Of a stretch of 64,000 bases of DNA, positions 8,299-17,082 are shown one piece after another (within the stretch, counting starts at the first letter, position 1; each line of letters starts with the position of its first letter). Made by a program: the position numbers and the translations under genes. This stretch comes from Nocardia bhagyanarayanae (GTDB lineage: Bacteria; Actinomycetota; Actinomycetes; Mycobacteriales; Mycobacteriaceae). The notes under the pieces are model-generated. The model ran no database searches. It was not told the DNA's origin and saw nothing but the letters and a program-made list of their open reading frames with translations. The DNA lies in NCBI RefSeq assembly GCF_006716565.1, contig NZ_VFPG01000002.1, positions 310,001-374,000 of the forward strand, in the 5' to 3' direction.

Positions 8299-11019
8299 GT
8301 GCAGGTACTCGGGACGTGGGACCAACCGGCGACGATCGCCGCGCTGGCGGGCGGCAAGGCGCGGGGATTGCACGTCGTGCACAACGGAGGCTTCCGTGTT
8401 CCCGAGTGGGTCGCGCTCGGCACCGACGCGTTCGAGCGCTTTCTCGCCGAACACGGGCTGGCCGAGCGAGTTTCCGCGCTCCGGAATACGAACGATCCAG
8501 ACCGGGCACTGGCGTTGGCCGCCGACCTGCGCGCCGCGATCGCATCCGCACCGCTGCCCGCCGACCTGCGCGAACTCGTTGCCGACGGATACGAGAGGAT
8601 CGGCGGCGGTCCGATCGCCGTACGCTCCTCGACGCTGGTCGAAGACGGCGCCGAGCACTCCTACGCGGGACAGTTCGACTCCTTTCTCAACGTCAACGGC
8701 GTCGCGGCGGTCGCCGACCGCGTGCGGGACTGCTGGGCCTCGGCATTCTCCGAGCGGTCGATACGGTACGCCTTCGCGCGGTCGCGTCCGGTCGGCGGCG
8801 CGCCGGGCGTTGTGCTGCAACGGCTGGTGGCCGCCCGGGCCAGCGGCGTGCTGTTCACCGCCGATCCCAGCACGGGCGCGTCCGACAGACTGGTGATCAG
8901 CGCGGTGTACGGGCTCGGCGAGGGTCTGGTGTCGGGTGCGGTGGACGCGGACACCGTCACCGTCGACAAAGCGACCGGCGCCGTGCTCGACACGATCGTC
9001 GGGGACAAGGACAGCAGCTACACCCCCGCCGCAGGGCAGGGCTACGAGGTCGGCGAAGTGGCGGCGGCCTTGCGCGAACGCGCCGTGCTCGCCGACGACG
9101 AGATCGCCGAACTGGTCGAACTCGGCCGCAAGATCGAAATAGTCTGCGGCGCACCGCAAGACATCGAGTGGGCGCTGGACGACATGGGACTGTGGATACT
9201 TCAGTCCCGCCCGATCACCACCGAGGTGGCGCCCGCCGGGCCGACCGACGCGTTGTTGCGCGGCGCCGGTGAGACGCTCGCGCCGGGCGAACTGCGAATC
9301 TGGGACAACTCCAACATCATCGAGAGCTTCAGCGGCATCACCTCCCCGCTGACGTACACCACCGCGGCGGGCATCTACGGTCGCGTGTACCGCGGCTACG
9401 CCGCCTCCCTGCGCGTGCCGCCCGCGCAGCTGCGCCAGACCGACGCGTGGACTCCGGTGCTGCTCGGCTGGTTTCACGGCCGCGTGTACTACAACCTGCT
9501 GCACTGGTATCGGATGGTGGGTATCGCGCCGGGCTATCCGCTCAACCGCCGGGTGCTGGAGGCCGCGCTCGGCGTCGCCGAGCCGCTCGCCGACGACATC
9601 GCGAAGACATTGCGGCCCTTCACCTTCCGCAACCCGCTGACGCGGCTGCGGTCCCGCGCGGTGACCACGGCCACCTACCTGCGGCGGCTGTTCGGCATCG
9701 ACGCGATGGTCGAGGATTTCCTCGCCGACTTCTACCGCGTCTACGACGAGTACGACGGACTCGACTACACGTCGCTCACCGGCGAACAGGCCTATGCCGC
9801 GTACCGCACGGTCGATCGCGATCTAGTCGAACGCTGGGGGCCGCTGATGGTGCTCGACGCGATCCTGCTGACCTGCACCGGCTTGCTCTACGCACTGACC
9901 AAGGCACTGCTGCCGAACGCGCCGGAGTGGTTCCTCTACGCGGTCGTCGGCCCCGGCGCCGACGTCGAATCGGCCGAGCCCGCCCGCGCGATGACCGCGC
10001 TCGCCAAGACCGTGCGCGCGGATGCGGAGCTGACGGCGCTGGTGTACTCGACCCCGCCGGACCGGCTGTACGACGCCCTCGCCGACCATCCGAAGTTCCG
10101 CGCCGAGGTAGACGCCTACCTGGACAGCTACGGCTACCGCAGCCTGGACGAACTGAAGCTCGAGACGCCGGACCTGCGGGAGGACCCGTCGGGTCTGTTC
10201 ATCATGCTGCGCAGCGCGCTCGGCCGGGTGCACGAGCAGGAAACACCGTCCGATCGGCGCGACGAGGCCGAGGCCTACCTCGACGCGCACCTGCGCGGCC
10301 CGCGCCGCCGTGTCTATGAACGCCTGCGCGCCAAGGTTTCCCGGTGCGCCGCGCACCGCGAGCGCCTGCGGTTCTGCCGTACCAGGGCCTTCGGCATGGT
10401 GAAGCGGATGATCCGGGCGATGGGCCGGGATCTCGTGGAGCGCGGCGTGCTCGACGAGTTCGCCGACGTTTTTTACCTGACCGTGGACGAACTGCGCGGC
10501 TGTTACGAGGGCGCCGACACCGAGCCGCTGCGCGCGCTGGTCGCCACGCGCAAGGCACAGCGCGCCGCCGACGCCGATCTGGTCGCGCCCGCCCGGTTCG
10601 TCACCCGTGGCGGGGCGTTCGGGCGCGCGGAGCTTGCCGCGCAGGGCTGGGTGCCGGTCGGCGAGACGCCCGCGGCGACCGTGGGCACCGTGCTCGGCGG
10701 CACCCCGTCGGCGGCGGGGATCGTGGAGGGCGAGGCGGTGGTCGTCAGCGAGCCGAGCGATGTCGCGGGCGGCATTCTGGTGGCCTACCGCACCGACCCG
10801 GGGTGGGTCGCGGCGCTGCCCTCGGCGTCCGCACTGGTGATCGAACGCGGTAGCCCGCTCACGCACGTGGCGATCGTGGCCCGCGAGCTCGGGGTGCCGA
10901 CGGTCGTTCAGGTCAAGGACGTCACGAGGAAAGTACGGACCAGTATGCGGATTCGGGTGGACGGAACGGCCGGAACGGTTACTGTGCTGTCCGAAGGAGT
11001 TGACCGCGATGGCACCTGA
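8299..11019 (+). CDS. PEP-synthase/pyruvate-phosphate-dikinase-like enzyme
   Basis: Dikinase-type phosphotransferase of 906 residues. The N-terminal ATP-grasp domain is clear (GGKARGLHVVHNGGFRVP, AVRSSTLVEDGAEHSYAGQF, GVLFTADPSTG, CGAPQDIEWALDD and LQSRPIT). A long substrate-specific middle follows (WDNSNIIESFSGITSPLTY), then the C-terminal swivelling phosphohistidine domain with GSPLTHVAIVARELGVP; the histidine at about residue 856 should carry the phosphate. This order matches PEP synthase and rifampicin phosphotransferase; there is no PEP-binding TIM barrel at the C-terminus, so it is not PPDK. As first gene of an overlapping operon it probably phosphorylates a pathway intermediate. A rifampicin phosphotransferase role is possible but less likely in this context. 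The start is GTG at 8299. Confidence 0.8.
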   Translation: MQVLGTWDQPATIAALAGGKARGLHVVHNGGFRVPEWVALGTDAFERFLAEHGLAERVSALRNTNDPDRALALAADLRAAIASAPLPADLRELVADGYERIGGGPIAVRSSTLVEDGAEHSYAGQFDSFLNVNGVAAVADRVRDCWASAFSERSIRYAFARSRPVGGAPGVVLQRLVAARASGVLFTADPSTGASDRLVISAVYGLGEGLVSGAVDADTVTVDKATGAVLDTIVGDKDSSYTPAAGQGYEVGEVAAALRERAVLADDEIAELVELGRKIEIVCGAPQDIEWALDDMGLWILQSRPITTEVAPAGPTDALLRGAGETLAPGELRIWDNSNIIESFSGITSPLTYTTAAGIYGRVYRGYAASLRVPPAQLRQTDAWTPVLLGWFHGRVYYNLLHWYRMVGIAPGYPLNRRVLEAALGVAEPLADDIAKTLRPFTFRNPLTRLRSRAVTTATYLRRLFGIDAMVEDFLADFYRVYDEYDGLDYTSLTGEQAYAAYRTVDRDLVERWGPLMVLDAILLTCTGLLYALTKALLPNAPEWFLYAVVGPGADVESAEPARAMTALAKTVRADAELTALVYSTPPDRLYDALADHPKFRAEVDAYLDSYGYRSLDELKLETPDLREDPSGLFIMLRSALGRVHEQETPSDRRDEAEAYLDAHLRGPRRRVYERLRAKVSRCAAHRERLRFCRTRAFGMVKRMIRAMGRDLVERGVLDEFADVFYLTVDELRGCYEGADTEPLRALVATRKAQRAADADLVAPARFVTRGGAFGRAELAAQGWVPVGETPAATVGTVLGGTPSAAGIVEGEAVVVSEPSDVAGGILVAYRTDPGWVAALPSASALVIERGSPLTHVAIVARELGVPTVVQVKDVTRKVRTSMRIRVDGTAGTVTVLSEGVDRDGT

Positions 11020-14000
11020 CAAAGACGTTGCGGCCGTGCGAGATTGGCTCCTGCGTCCGGCGCGGGAGACCGGCATTCACCTGGCCGACGAGGGCGACGG
11101 CTGGGATTTCCGCAGCTATCGGGAACTGGCCGAGCAGTCCTGGTCCATCGCCGCACTGATGCGCGAGCACGGGCTCGCAGGCGGCGAGGGCGCGTGCGTC
11201 GTCATGCCCACCGGATTCGCCTGTACCGCGGCCTTCTACGCGGTGTGGGCTTGCGGCGGGGTGTTCACCCCCATCGCGCCGCCCATGTTCGGCGACCTCG
11301 ACCAGATCGTCGCGCATATCGCCGCGATCCTGACCGCCGCCGCGCCGCGGCTGGTGGTCACCGCACCGGAATTCGAGGACCTGGTACGCCGGGCGGCGGT
11401 GGCGGCCGGTCGGCGCGACGAGCCGTTGGTGATCGGCGCCGAGTTGCCGCAGCCGCCCGCCGAACGCGACCTCGGCGCGCCCGCGGATTGCGCTCTGCTG
11501 CAATTCACCTCCGGTTCGACGGGGACGCCGCGTGGTGTGCGGGTCAGCTGGCGCAACCTGGCCAACAACATCGCCATGATCTCGGGGCTCATCGATTGGC
11601 GTCCCGGCGAGGCCATGGTGTCGTGGTTGCCGCTCTATCACGACATGGGCCTGGTCGGCGCGTTCCTGACGACCGTGACGAACCAGGGCGATCTCTACCT
11701 GATGCGGCCGGACCAGTTCGTCCGCGACCCGGCGCGCTGGCTGCGCGCGATGGCCTCGGCCCAGCACTCGCCGTCGCCCTCGTTCGCGCTGGGCTATGTG
11801 GCGCACCGGGTTCCGCCGGAGGAGATCGCCGAGCTGGACCTGTCCGGCTGGCGCACCCTTGCCGTCGGTTCCGAGCCGGTGGAGGTCGCCGATCTCCAGG
11901 CGTTCGCCGAACTCACCGGGCCACGCGGTTTCTCGATGGATGCCTACACGCTTGCCTACGGCTTGGCCGAGGCGACGCTGATGGTGACGTCCTCGGCGCG
12001 ACGGCGGCCGATCACGGCGCTGCGGCTGGACACGCCGAACCTGCGCTTCGGTCATCCGGTCGGGGTGCTGGCCGAGGCGCGTCTGGACGACACCCACCGC
12101 GTCGACGGTGCGGGCTGGATCACCGGACTCGGCTACTCGACTCCGGAATCGACCGTCCGCGCCGTCGACGAAGCGGGGCGCGAGCTGCCCGACGGGGTGC
12201 TGGGCGAACTGGTGGTCGTCGGCGATTCGGTCGCGATGGGCTACACCGGCGACGACGACGGCGGCGCGACCCAGATCGTGAACGGCGAGCTCTACACCGG
12301 AGACGCCGGATTCCTGTACCGCGGCGAGGTTTTCGTGCTCGGCAGGATGGGCTCCAGCCTCAAGGTGCGCGGCCGCTCGGTGTTCATGGAAGACATCGAA
12401 TCCCGCGTGGCCGGTGAGACCGGCATGACCAAAGGCAAATTGGCCGCCGTCGCGCTGACCGAAGTAGGCGCGCCGGGCATCGCGCTGTTCGCTGAAGTGC
12501 CGCCCGGTGCGTGGATCGCACAGGCGCGCAGAGTGATACGCGGCGAGCTCGGTCCGGCCGCCGCGATCACCATCGTCACCGGCCCGCGCGGGACCATCCG
12601 CCGCACGTCCAGCGGCAAGCCGCGCCGCCGCCACCTGTGGCGGCTGTTCCGGGACGGCGGACTCGCCGGGGTGCAGGTGCACGAGGCGGACGGAACAACC
12701 GCGCTGACCGCCGGTTCGAACACGGCGGAGACGGGCGGACAGGCTCTCGCAGTTACCGAGGCTCGGCCCGCCACAGAAGCGGACAGCCGGGAGCAGGTGG
12801 GTATGGGCGACCCTCTCGCGGTGCCCGCGCCCATTGGCCAGGGCTCGGGCGACGCGGTCTCCTCGGGAGGCGGCCCGGTGGCCCCGAGCGACCCTGTCGC
12901 GGTGCCCTGTCGCCTTGGCCACAGCTCGGGTGCCGACGCGGTGGCGGCCGGCGGAGATGGGGTGTTGCCGGTTGACGCGATGGGGTTGAGCGGTTTACAA
13001 CGCATCGAGCCGGAACCGGTTGCCGCCGACGGCCAATTCCCAGGCACCCCGGTGCTGGACGAGTCGCGACCGACGATGTCGCCCCGAGCCGGGAGGGTGG
13101 AAAGCATTCGCCCGGTGGCGTCCGCCGCACCGGCGCCCGCCCTGCCGACAGAGCGCATGCGTCAACTCCTCGACGCTGCGCTGGAAAGTGTCGCGCTTCC
13201 CATAGATTCGGCGGTCCTGTTCGAAGGTTCCCTCGCGGAGGGCTTCGGTAACGAAGGTTCCGATGTGGACTTCCTCGCGGTCGTCCCCGGCGCCGAGGAA
13301 CTCCCGACCCTGCCGACGGTCCTGTTCATCGACGGGCGCCGGGTCGAGATTCGCACCCGCTCCATCGCCCAGCTGGGGCGTCAGATGAAGCGGGCGGCCG
13401 AAGGTGAGTCCGCCGGGCTGGACGAGGACCTGCTCAACCGCTGCCAGCGCTTCCTGCGCGCCACCGTGGTCCGGCCCGGCGCGGTGGACATCGACGGTTT
13501 GCGCGCCCTCCTCCCGCACGACGACTTCCGAATCCGTATGTCGGAATGGTGGACGGCCCGCGCGGTGCAGGCGCTGCGCTACGCGGTGGCGCTGCGCGCG
13601 CTGCGTGCGTCCGACGAGGCGAGCGAGTGGGCGCGCGACGGACTACTGCAAGCCGTGAAGGCGTGGGCGGCCCGGCGTGGTGAGACCTATCTCGAGACCA
13701 AATGGCTACCGCGGCAACTCGATCGGATCGGCCGTCACGAATTCATCGACCGGTATCGGGAGCTGAGCGACCCAGCGACGTGGAATTTCGAAAAAGACAC
13801 CACCTGGCAACAGCTTTGGCACCTGGTGGCCGATCTCGGCATCGAAGACACGACCGACGACCCACACCGCATCCTGTTCGCCCGCCGCCCAGCCGTGACG
13901 ACTTGGATAATCGGCGGCCGCATCCACGTCGTGCGCGACGACCGAGACGTCTTCGCGCTCTCCGACACCGCCGCCCGCGCCTGGCGTTCGGTGGTCTTCA

Positions 14001-14809
14001 AACACTCCGTGCGCGACGTGCTCGCCCGCGCACCGCGCGACATCGCCACGGAGCTGGCGGAATTCGTGCGCCTCGGACTCGTCGGCTTGCAGTGGCGGGA
14101 CGCGGGCCCGATCGAACCCGCGCTCGCCATGTGCAAGCCCGCAGCGTCTTACACGCCGGTGCCGAGCGCGCACAGCCCCGCGCTCGGTCTGACCGGCGCG
14201 GCCCGCGACGACGCGATCGCGACCCTCTCGCCACTGCCCGCGCGCCGCTTCACCGAGTGCGCGCTGCACCTGGTCTGGTCGAACATCGTGCTGGAGAACG
14301 CCAGGGAGGACCTGGCGGGGGCGGTCAAGAACGGCCAAGGTGGTGTCGCCGACATCGCCGCGCACCGGTTGATCGCCATGGCGGTGCGAGTCCTGCTGTC
14401 CGCTTTCGGTATCCATCCGCTGCCCCCCGATGTGGCGCCGTCCGCAACGGTCGCGCGACTGATGCCGCCCGGCGCACGGCGGCGTACGGAAGTGCTCGCG
14501 CAGCTGGATGCCGCACGCGGCGTGCGGTTCTCGGAACTGCTGGGCCACGGCGGCGATACCCTCGCCGGGCTCGCGGTCCTCGACGATTTCGTCACCCTGG
14601 TGCGCACCGTCGCGGGCGGCGCCGACGCGGCGCTCGTCTTCCCCGCCTCGTTCGACTCGCGCGAGCAGTGGCGGCGCACCCTGGCGATCGGCTACGACTG
14701 GCTGCGCCTGGCCGCCTACCTCGACACCGACCTGCCGCTGGACGAGGCCCGCGACCTGCTCAGCACCGGCGGCCACCAGCCCCATCTCCGGGAAAGCGAA
14801 CCGTCATGA
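11009..14809 (+). CDS. Fatty acyl-AMP ligase / nucleotidyltransferase / PqqD-like fusion protein
   Basis: A 1266-residue multidomain enzyme. Residues about 1-545 form an acyl-adenylating domain of the FadD32/FAAL type (FTSGSTGTPRGV near 166, SWLPLYHDMGLVG, final Arg-Lys-rich hinge). A Gly/Ala-rich linker follows (about 555-715). Residues about 725-950 contain a nucleotidyltransferase with GS at 740 and GSDVDF, the G-S-x8-D-x-D signature of DNA polymerase beta-type transferases. About 965-1035 resembles a PqqD-like winged helix (FALSDTAARAW then LVGL), and a helical domain ends the protein. ATG 11009 is preferred over TTG 11000 because GAAGGAG sits 9 nt before it. It overlaps the upstream gene by 11 bp and the ACP gene by 4 bp. 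The natural partner is the ACP. Confidence 0.8.
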   Translation: MAPDKDVAAVRDWLLRPARETGIHLADEGDGWDFRSYRELAEQSWSIAALMREHGLAGGEGACVVMPTGFACTAAFYAVWACGGVFTPIAPPMFGDLDQIVAHIAAILTAAAPRLVVTAPEFEDLVRRAAVAAGRRDEPLVIGAELPQPPAERDLGAPADCALLQFTSGSTGTPRGVRVSWRNLANNIAMISGLIDWRPGEAMVSWLPLYHDMGLVGAFLTTVTNQGDLYLMRPDQFVRDPARWLRAMASAQHSPSPSFALGYVAHRVPPEEIAELDLSGWRTLAVGSEPVEVADLQAFAELTGPRGFSMDAYTLAYGLAEATLMVTSSARRRPITALRLDTPNLRFGHPVGVLAEARLDDTHRVDGAGWITGLGYSTPESTVRAVDEAGRELPDGVLGELVVVGDSVAMGYTGDDDGGATQIVNGELYTGDAGFLYRGEVFVLGRMGSSLKVRGRSVFMEDIESRVAGETGMTKGKLAAVALTEVGAPGIALFAEVPPGAWIAQARRVIRGELGPAAAITIVTGPRGTIRRTSSGKPRRRHLWRLFRDGGLAGVQVHEADGTTALTAGSNTAETGGQALAVTEARPATEADSREQVGMGDPLAVPAPIGQGSGDAVSSGGGPVAPSDPVAVPCRLGHSSGADAVAAGGDGVLPVDAMGLSGLQRIEPEPVAADGQFPGTPVLDESRPTMSPRAGRVESIRPVASAAPAPALPTERMRQLLDAALESVALPIDSAVLFEGSLAEGFGNEGSDVDFLAVVPGAEELPTLPTVLFIDGRRVEIRTRSIAQLGRQMKRAAEGESAGLDEDLLNRCQRFLRATVVRPGAVDIDGLRALLPHDDFRIRMSEWWTARAVQALRYAVALRALRASDEASEWARDGLLQAVKAWAARRGETYLETKWLPRQLDRIGRHEFIDRYRELSDPATWNFEKDTTWQQLWHLVADLGIEDTTDDPHRILFARRPAVTTWIIGGRIHVVRDDRDVFALSDTAARAWRSVVFKHSVRDVLARAPRDIATELAEFVRLGLVGLQWRDAGPIEPALAMCKPAASYTPVPSAHSPALGLTGAARDDAIATLSPLPARRFTECALHLVWSNIVLENAREDLAGAVKNGQGGVADIAAHRLIAMAVRVLLSAFGIHPLPPDVAPSATVARLMPPGARRRTEVLAQLDAARGVRFSELLGHGGDTLAGLAVLDDFVTLVRTVAGGADAALVFPASFDSREQWRRTLAIGYDWLRLAAYLDTDLPLDEARDLLSTGGHQPHLRESEPS

Positions 14810-15075
14810 CCGCCGCCGCCGACACCACCCTCGCCGCCCGGGTTCGGCGCCTCGTCCGGGCCATGGCGCCGGAACCGCCCGCCGAGCTGGCCGACGAGCA
14901 CCGCCTCGTGGAGGATCTCGGCTTCGACTCGCTGCGCCTGATGGAGCTGACCGTGGCGCTCGAGCGGGCATTCGAGCTGCCGAGGCAACGGCCGGAGGAC
15001 CTGGTCGGAGTTCGCCGGGTCGGCGAGGTGATAGCGCTGGTCGGCAACGGCACGCGGGGGAGCGATCATGTGTGA
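14806..15075 (+). CDS. Acyl carrier protein
   Basis: Small carrier protein of 89 residues carrying acyl intermediates on a phosphopantetheine arm. The motif DLGFDSLRLMEL places the modified serine at residue 42. It overlaps the upstream fusion gene by ATGA and the following SDR gene by 8 bp. In this setting the upstream acyl-AMP ligase would load it and the downstream reductase or AfsA-like protein would take the acyl group over. Confidence 0.93.
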   Translation: MTAAADTTLAARVRRLVRAMAPEPPAELADEHRLVEDLGFDSLRLMELTVALERAFELPRQRPEDLVGVRRVGEVIALVGNGTRGSDHV

Positions 15076-16159
15076 GCGAGAGACCGTGCTGGTCACCGGC
15101 GCGACCGGCCTGGTCGGCGCGGAAGTGGTCGCTCGGTTGTCCGCGGCTAGCAGGCCCGTCGCCGCGGTGCTGCACAGCAACGCCGACATCGTCCGCAACG
15201 ACGGCACGGTGCTGGAGGCGGGCACGCCCGTGGCGGGCGACATCCGCCGCCCCGGATTCGGCCTCTCGGCGCGCGACGGCGAAGACCTCGCCGAGCGGGT
15301 CGGTCTGATCGTGCACTGCGCCGCGACCACCGCATTCGACGCGTCCGACGCCGACTACGCCGAACTCAACGTGCGCGGCACCGAGCACGCGATCGCGCTC
15401 GCGCTGGCGTGGGATGTGCCGCTGGTGCATGTCAGCACCGCCTACGTGTGCGGAATGCGCGGCGGCACGATCGGCGAAGACGAACTCGACGCAGGCCAGT
15501 CGTTCGGAAACCGCTACGAGCGCAGCAAGTTCCGCGCCGAACAGCTCGTGCACGCGGCGGCCGAACGTGGCTTGCGGTGGGCCATCGTGCGGCCCGGCAT
15601 CGTCACCGGACACTCGGCCACCGGCGAGATCCGCGAATACAAGAACCTGTACACCGTCGTGAAGTCGATGGTCGAGGGCAAGCTGCGGACCCTGCCCGGC
15701 CGCTACGACGCAACCCTCGCGCTGGCGCCGGTCGATCACGTGGCCGATGTGATCGCCGCGGCCGTCCTGGATTTCGACTCGGCGAACTTCCGCACGCTGC
15801 ACGCGCTCGGTCGCGACGCGCTCTCGCTGCGGGAGGTGTCCGACGTGCTCGCCGAGTATCCGTCGTTCGAAGTGGCGACTTTCGTGCCGAAATCCACGTT
15901 CTCCGAAGCGGATCTGGATCCGGTCGAGCGCGAGTACTACCGCCGGATCGGCACGCTCTACACCAGCTATTTCGAGCGCCGTCTCGACTTCGACACCACC
16001 CGTGCCGAGATACTGCTCGGCCGCCCGTCGCCGCCCACCGGCAAGGAGTACCTGCGCTCGCTGCTGGACTACTGCCTGGAATCCGGTTACCTCGGCGTGC
16101 CGCTGCCCTCGATCGAGGAAGTTCTGGCCGCCAACGGTTTCGACGGGGCGATCCGATGA
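15068..16159 (+). CDS. NAD(P)-dependent thioester-reductase-like SDR
   Basis: Extended short-chain dehydrogenase of 363 residues. It has TGATGLVG for nucleotide binding at the N-terminus, the NVRGTEHAI stretch, STAYVCG and YERSK as catalytic Ser/Tyr/Lys, and RPGIVTG. These features fit the NAD_binding_4 group (carboxyl-thioester reductases and fatty acyl-CoA reductases), which release a carrier-bound acyl chain as an aldehyde or alcohol. Overlap with the ACP gene supports action on the ACP-bound product. Sugar epimerase is the alternative reading of the fold. Confidence 0.75.
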   Translation: MCERETVLVTGATGLVGAEVVARLSAASRPVAAVLHSNADIVRNDGTVLEAGTPVAGDIRRPGFGLSARDGEDLAERVGLIVHCAATTAFDASDADYAELNVRGTEHAIALALAWDVPLVHVSTAYVCGMRGGTIGEDELDAGQSFGNRYERSKFRAEQLVHAAAERGLRWAIVRPGIVTGHSATGEIREYKNLYTVVKSMVEGKLRTLPGRYDATLALAPVDHVADVIAAAVLDFDSANFRTLHALGRDALSLREVSDVLAEYPSFEVATFVPKSTFSEADLDPVEREYYRRIGTLYTSYFERRLDFDTTRAEILLGRPSPPTGKEYLRSLLDYCLESGYLGVPLPSIEEVLAANGFDGAIR

Positions 16160-17082
16160 CGGCGATGCCGGCGGAACAGGGTGGCGCGTCGCTGCACGCG
16201 CTGCTGGACTGCCTGACACCCGCCGCGGCGAAGATCGACGCCTACGCGGACGACACCTACGTGCAGGAGGCCGTCGACCAGCTCGAGCGGCTCGGCATCG
16301 ATCCCGTCGCTTTCGCCAGGCAGCATTCGCTGTTGCTGCTGAAGCCGGACGCGATCGTGGCGCGCGCGGTCGAGCCCACGCTGCAATGGTTGCCCGCCAA
16401 CGGCTTTCGCGTGGTAGCCGCGCACCGGATGCGAGTGAACCGGCACCTGGTGCGCGCGCTGTGGTACTTCGCGTGGAACATCGCCTCGCCGGAGCGCAGG
16501 CGCCTCGCCGACCTGCTCGTCGACATCTCCGACGTACTGGTGCTCGTCGTGCACGGCGCCGACGACACGCTGCCCGTGCCGATCCGCCTGACCGAGGCCA
16601 AGGGCGCCACCGACCCGCGCAAGCGCAAGCCTGGCGAACTGCGCTACCTGCTCGGCAGGCACAACTTCTTGCTGAACCTGGTGCACTCGCCCGACGATCC
16701 GGCCGACGTGCTCCGCGAACTGGCCATCTACTTCGACGAGCACACCCGCGCCGACCTGCTCGCGCAGGTGACGGCCGGGCTGGATCGCACGGCGGCGGTC
16801 AGTGCGTTGGCCGCCGACCTGTACGCGCGGGTCCCGGCGCGCAGCTTCGACCGGGACGACGCGCTGCGCACCGTCCTGGCCGACTTGCGCCGCGCCGGAA
16901 TCGACGCGGCCGAGGACGCGGACGGCGCGCGGCTCCTGTATTCGGCGTGGGCCGCGGGCGCGGAGCTGGATCCCTGGTCGGTCCTGGTGCTCGGGTCGTA
17001 TGTGCTTCCGATGCGGGTCGGTACGGGACCGCAGACGCTGCCGCCGGTGGCCGCGCGAGAATGGTTGGAGGGCCGATCGTGA
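16156..17082 (+). CDS. Divergent nucleoside-diphosphate-kinase-like protein
   Basis: 308-residue protein with an NDP-kinase-like core. LLLLKPDAIVARAVEPTL near residue 55 resembles the NDK beta-1/alpha-1 segment, and the later HNFLLNLVHSPDDPADV resembles the segment around the phosphohistidine (N-x-x-H-x-x-D). Ordinary NDKs have about 140 residues; here there are extra helical parts at both ends and a long insertion. The histidine in LVHSPDD is retained, so phosphotransfer is possible. It lies inside the biosynthetic operon (ATGA overlap upstream, GTGA overlap downstream), so the likely role is phosphorylating or nucleotide-activating an intermediate, not bulk dNTP supply. Confidence 0.6.
   Translation: MTAMPAEQGGASLHALLDCLTPAAAKIDAYADDTYVQEAVDQLERLGIDPVAFARQHSLLLLKPDAIVARAVEPTLQWLPANGFRVVAAHRMRVNRHLVRALWYFAWNIASPERRRLADLLVDISDVLVLVVHGADDTLPVPIRLTEAKGATDPRKRKPGELRYLLGRHNFLLNLVHSPDDPADVLRELAIYFDEHTRADLLAQVTAGLDRTAAVSALAADLYARVPARSFDRDDALRTVLADLRRAGIDAAEDADGARLLYSAWAAGAELDPWSVLVLGSYVLPMRVGTGPQTLPPVAAREWLEGRS

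Noticed and set aside
8299..11019. Rifampicin phosphotransferase
   Set aside because: Domain order fits, but the gene is first in an overlapping biosynthetic operon; without residue-level comparison of the drug site the general dikinase call is safer. It is not excluded.
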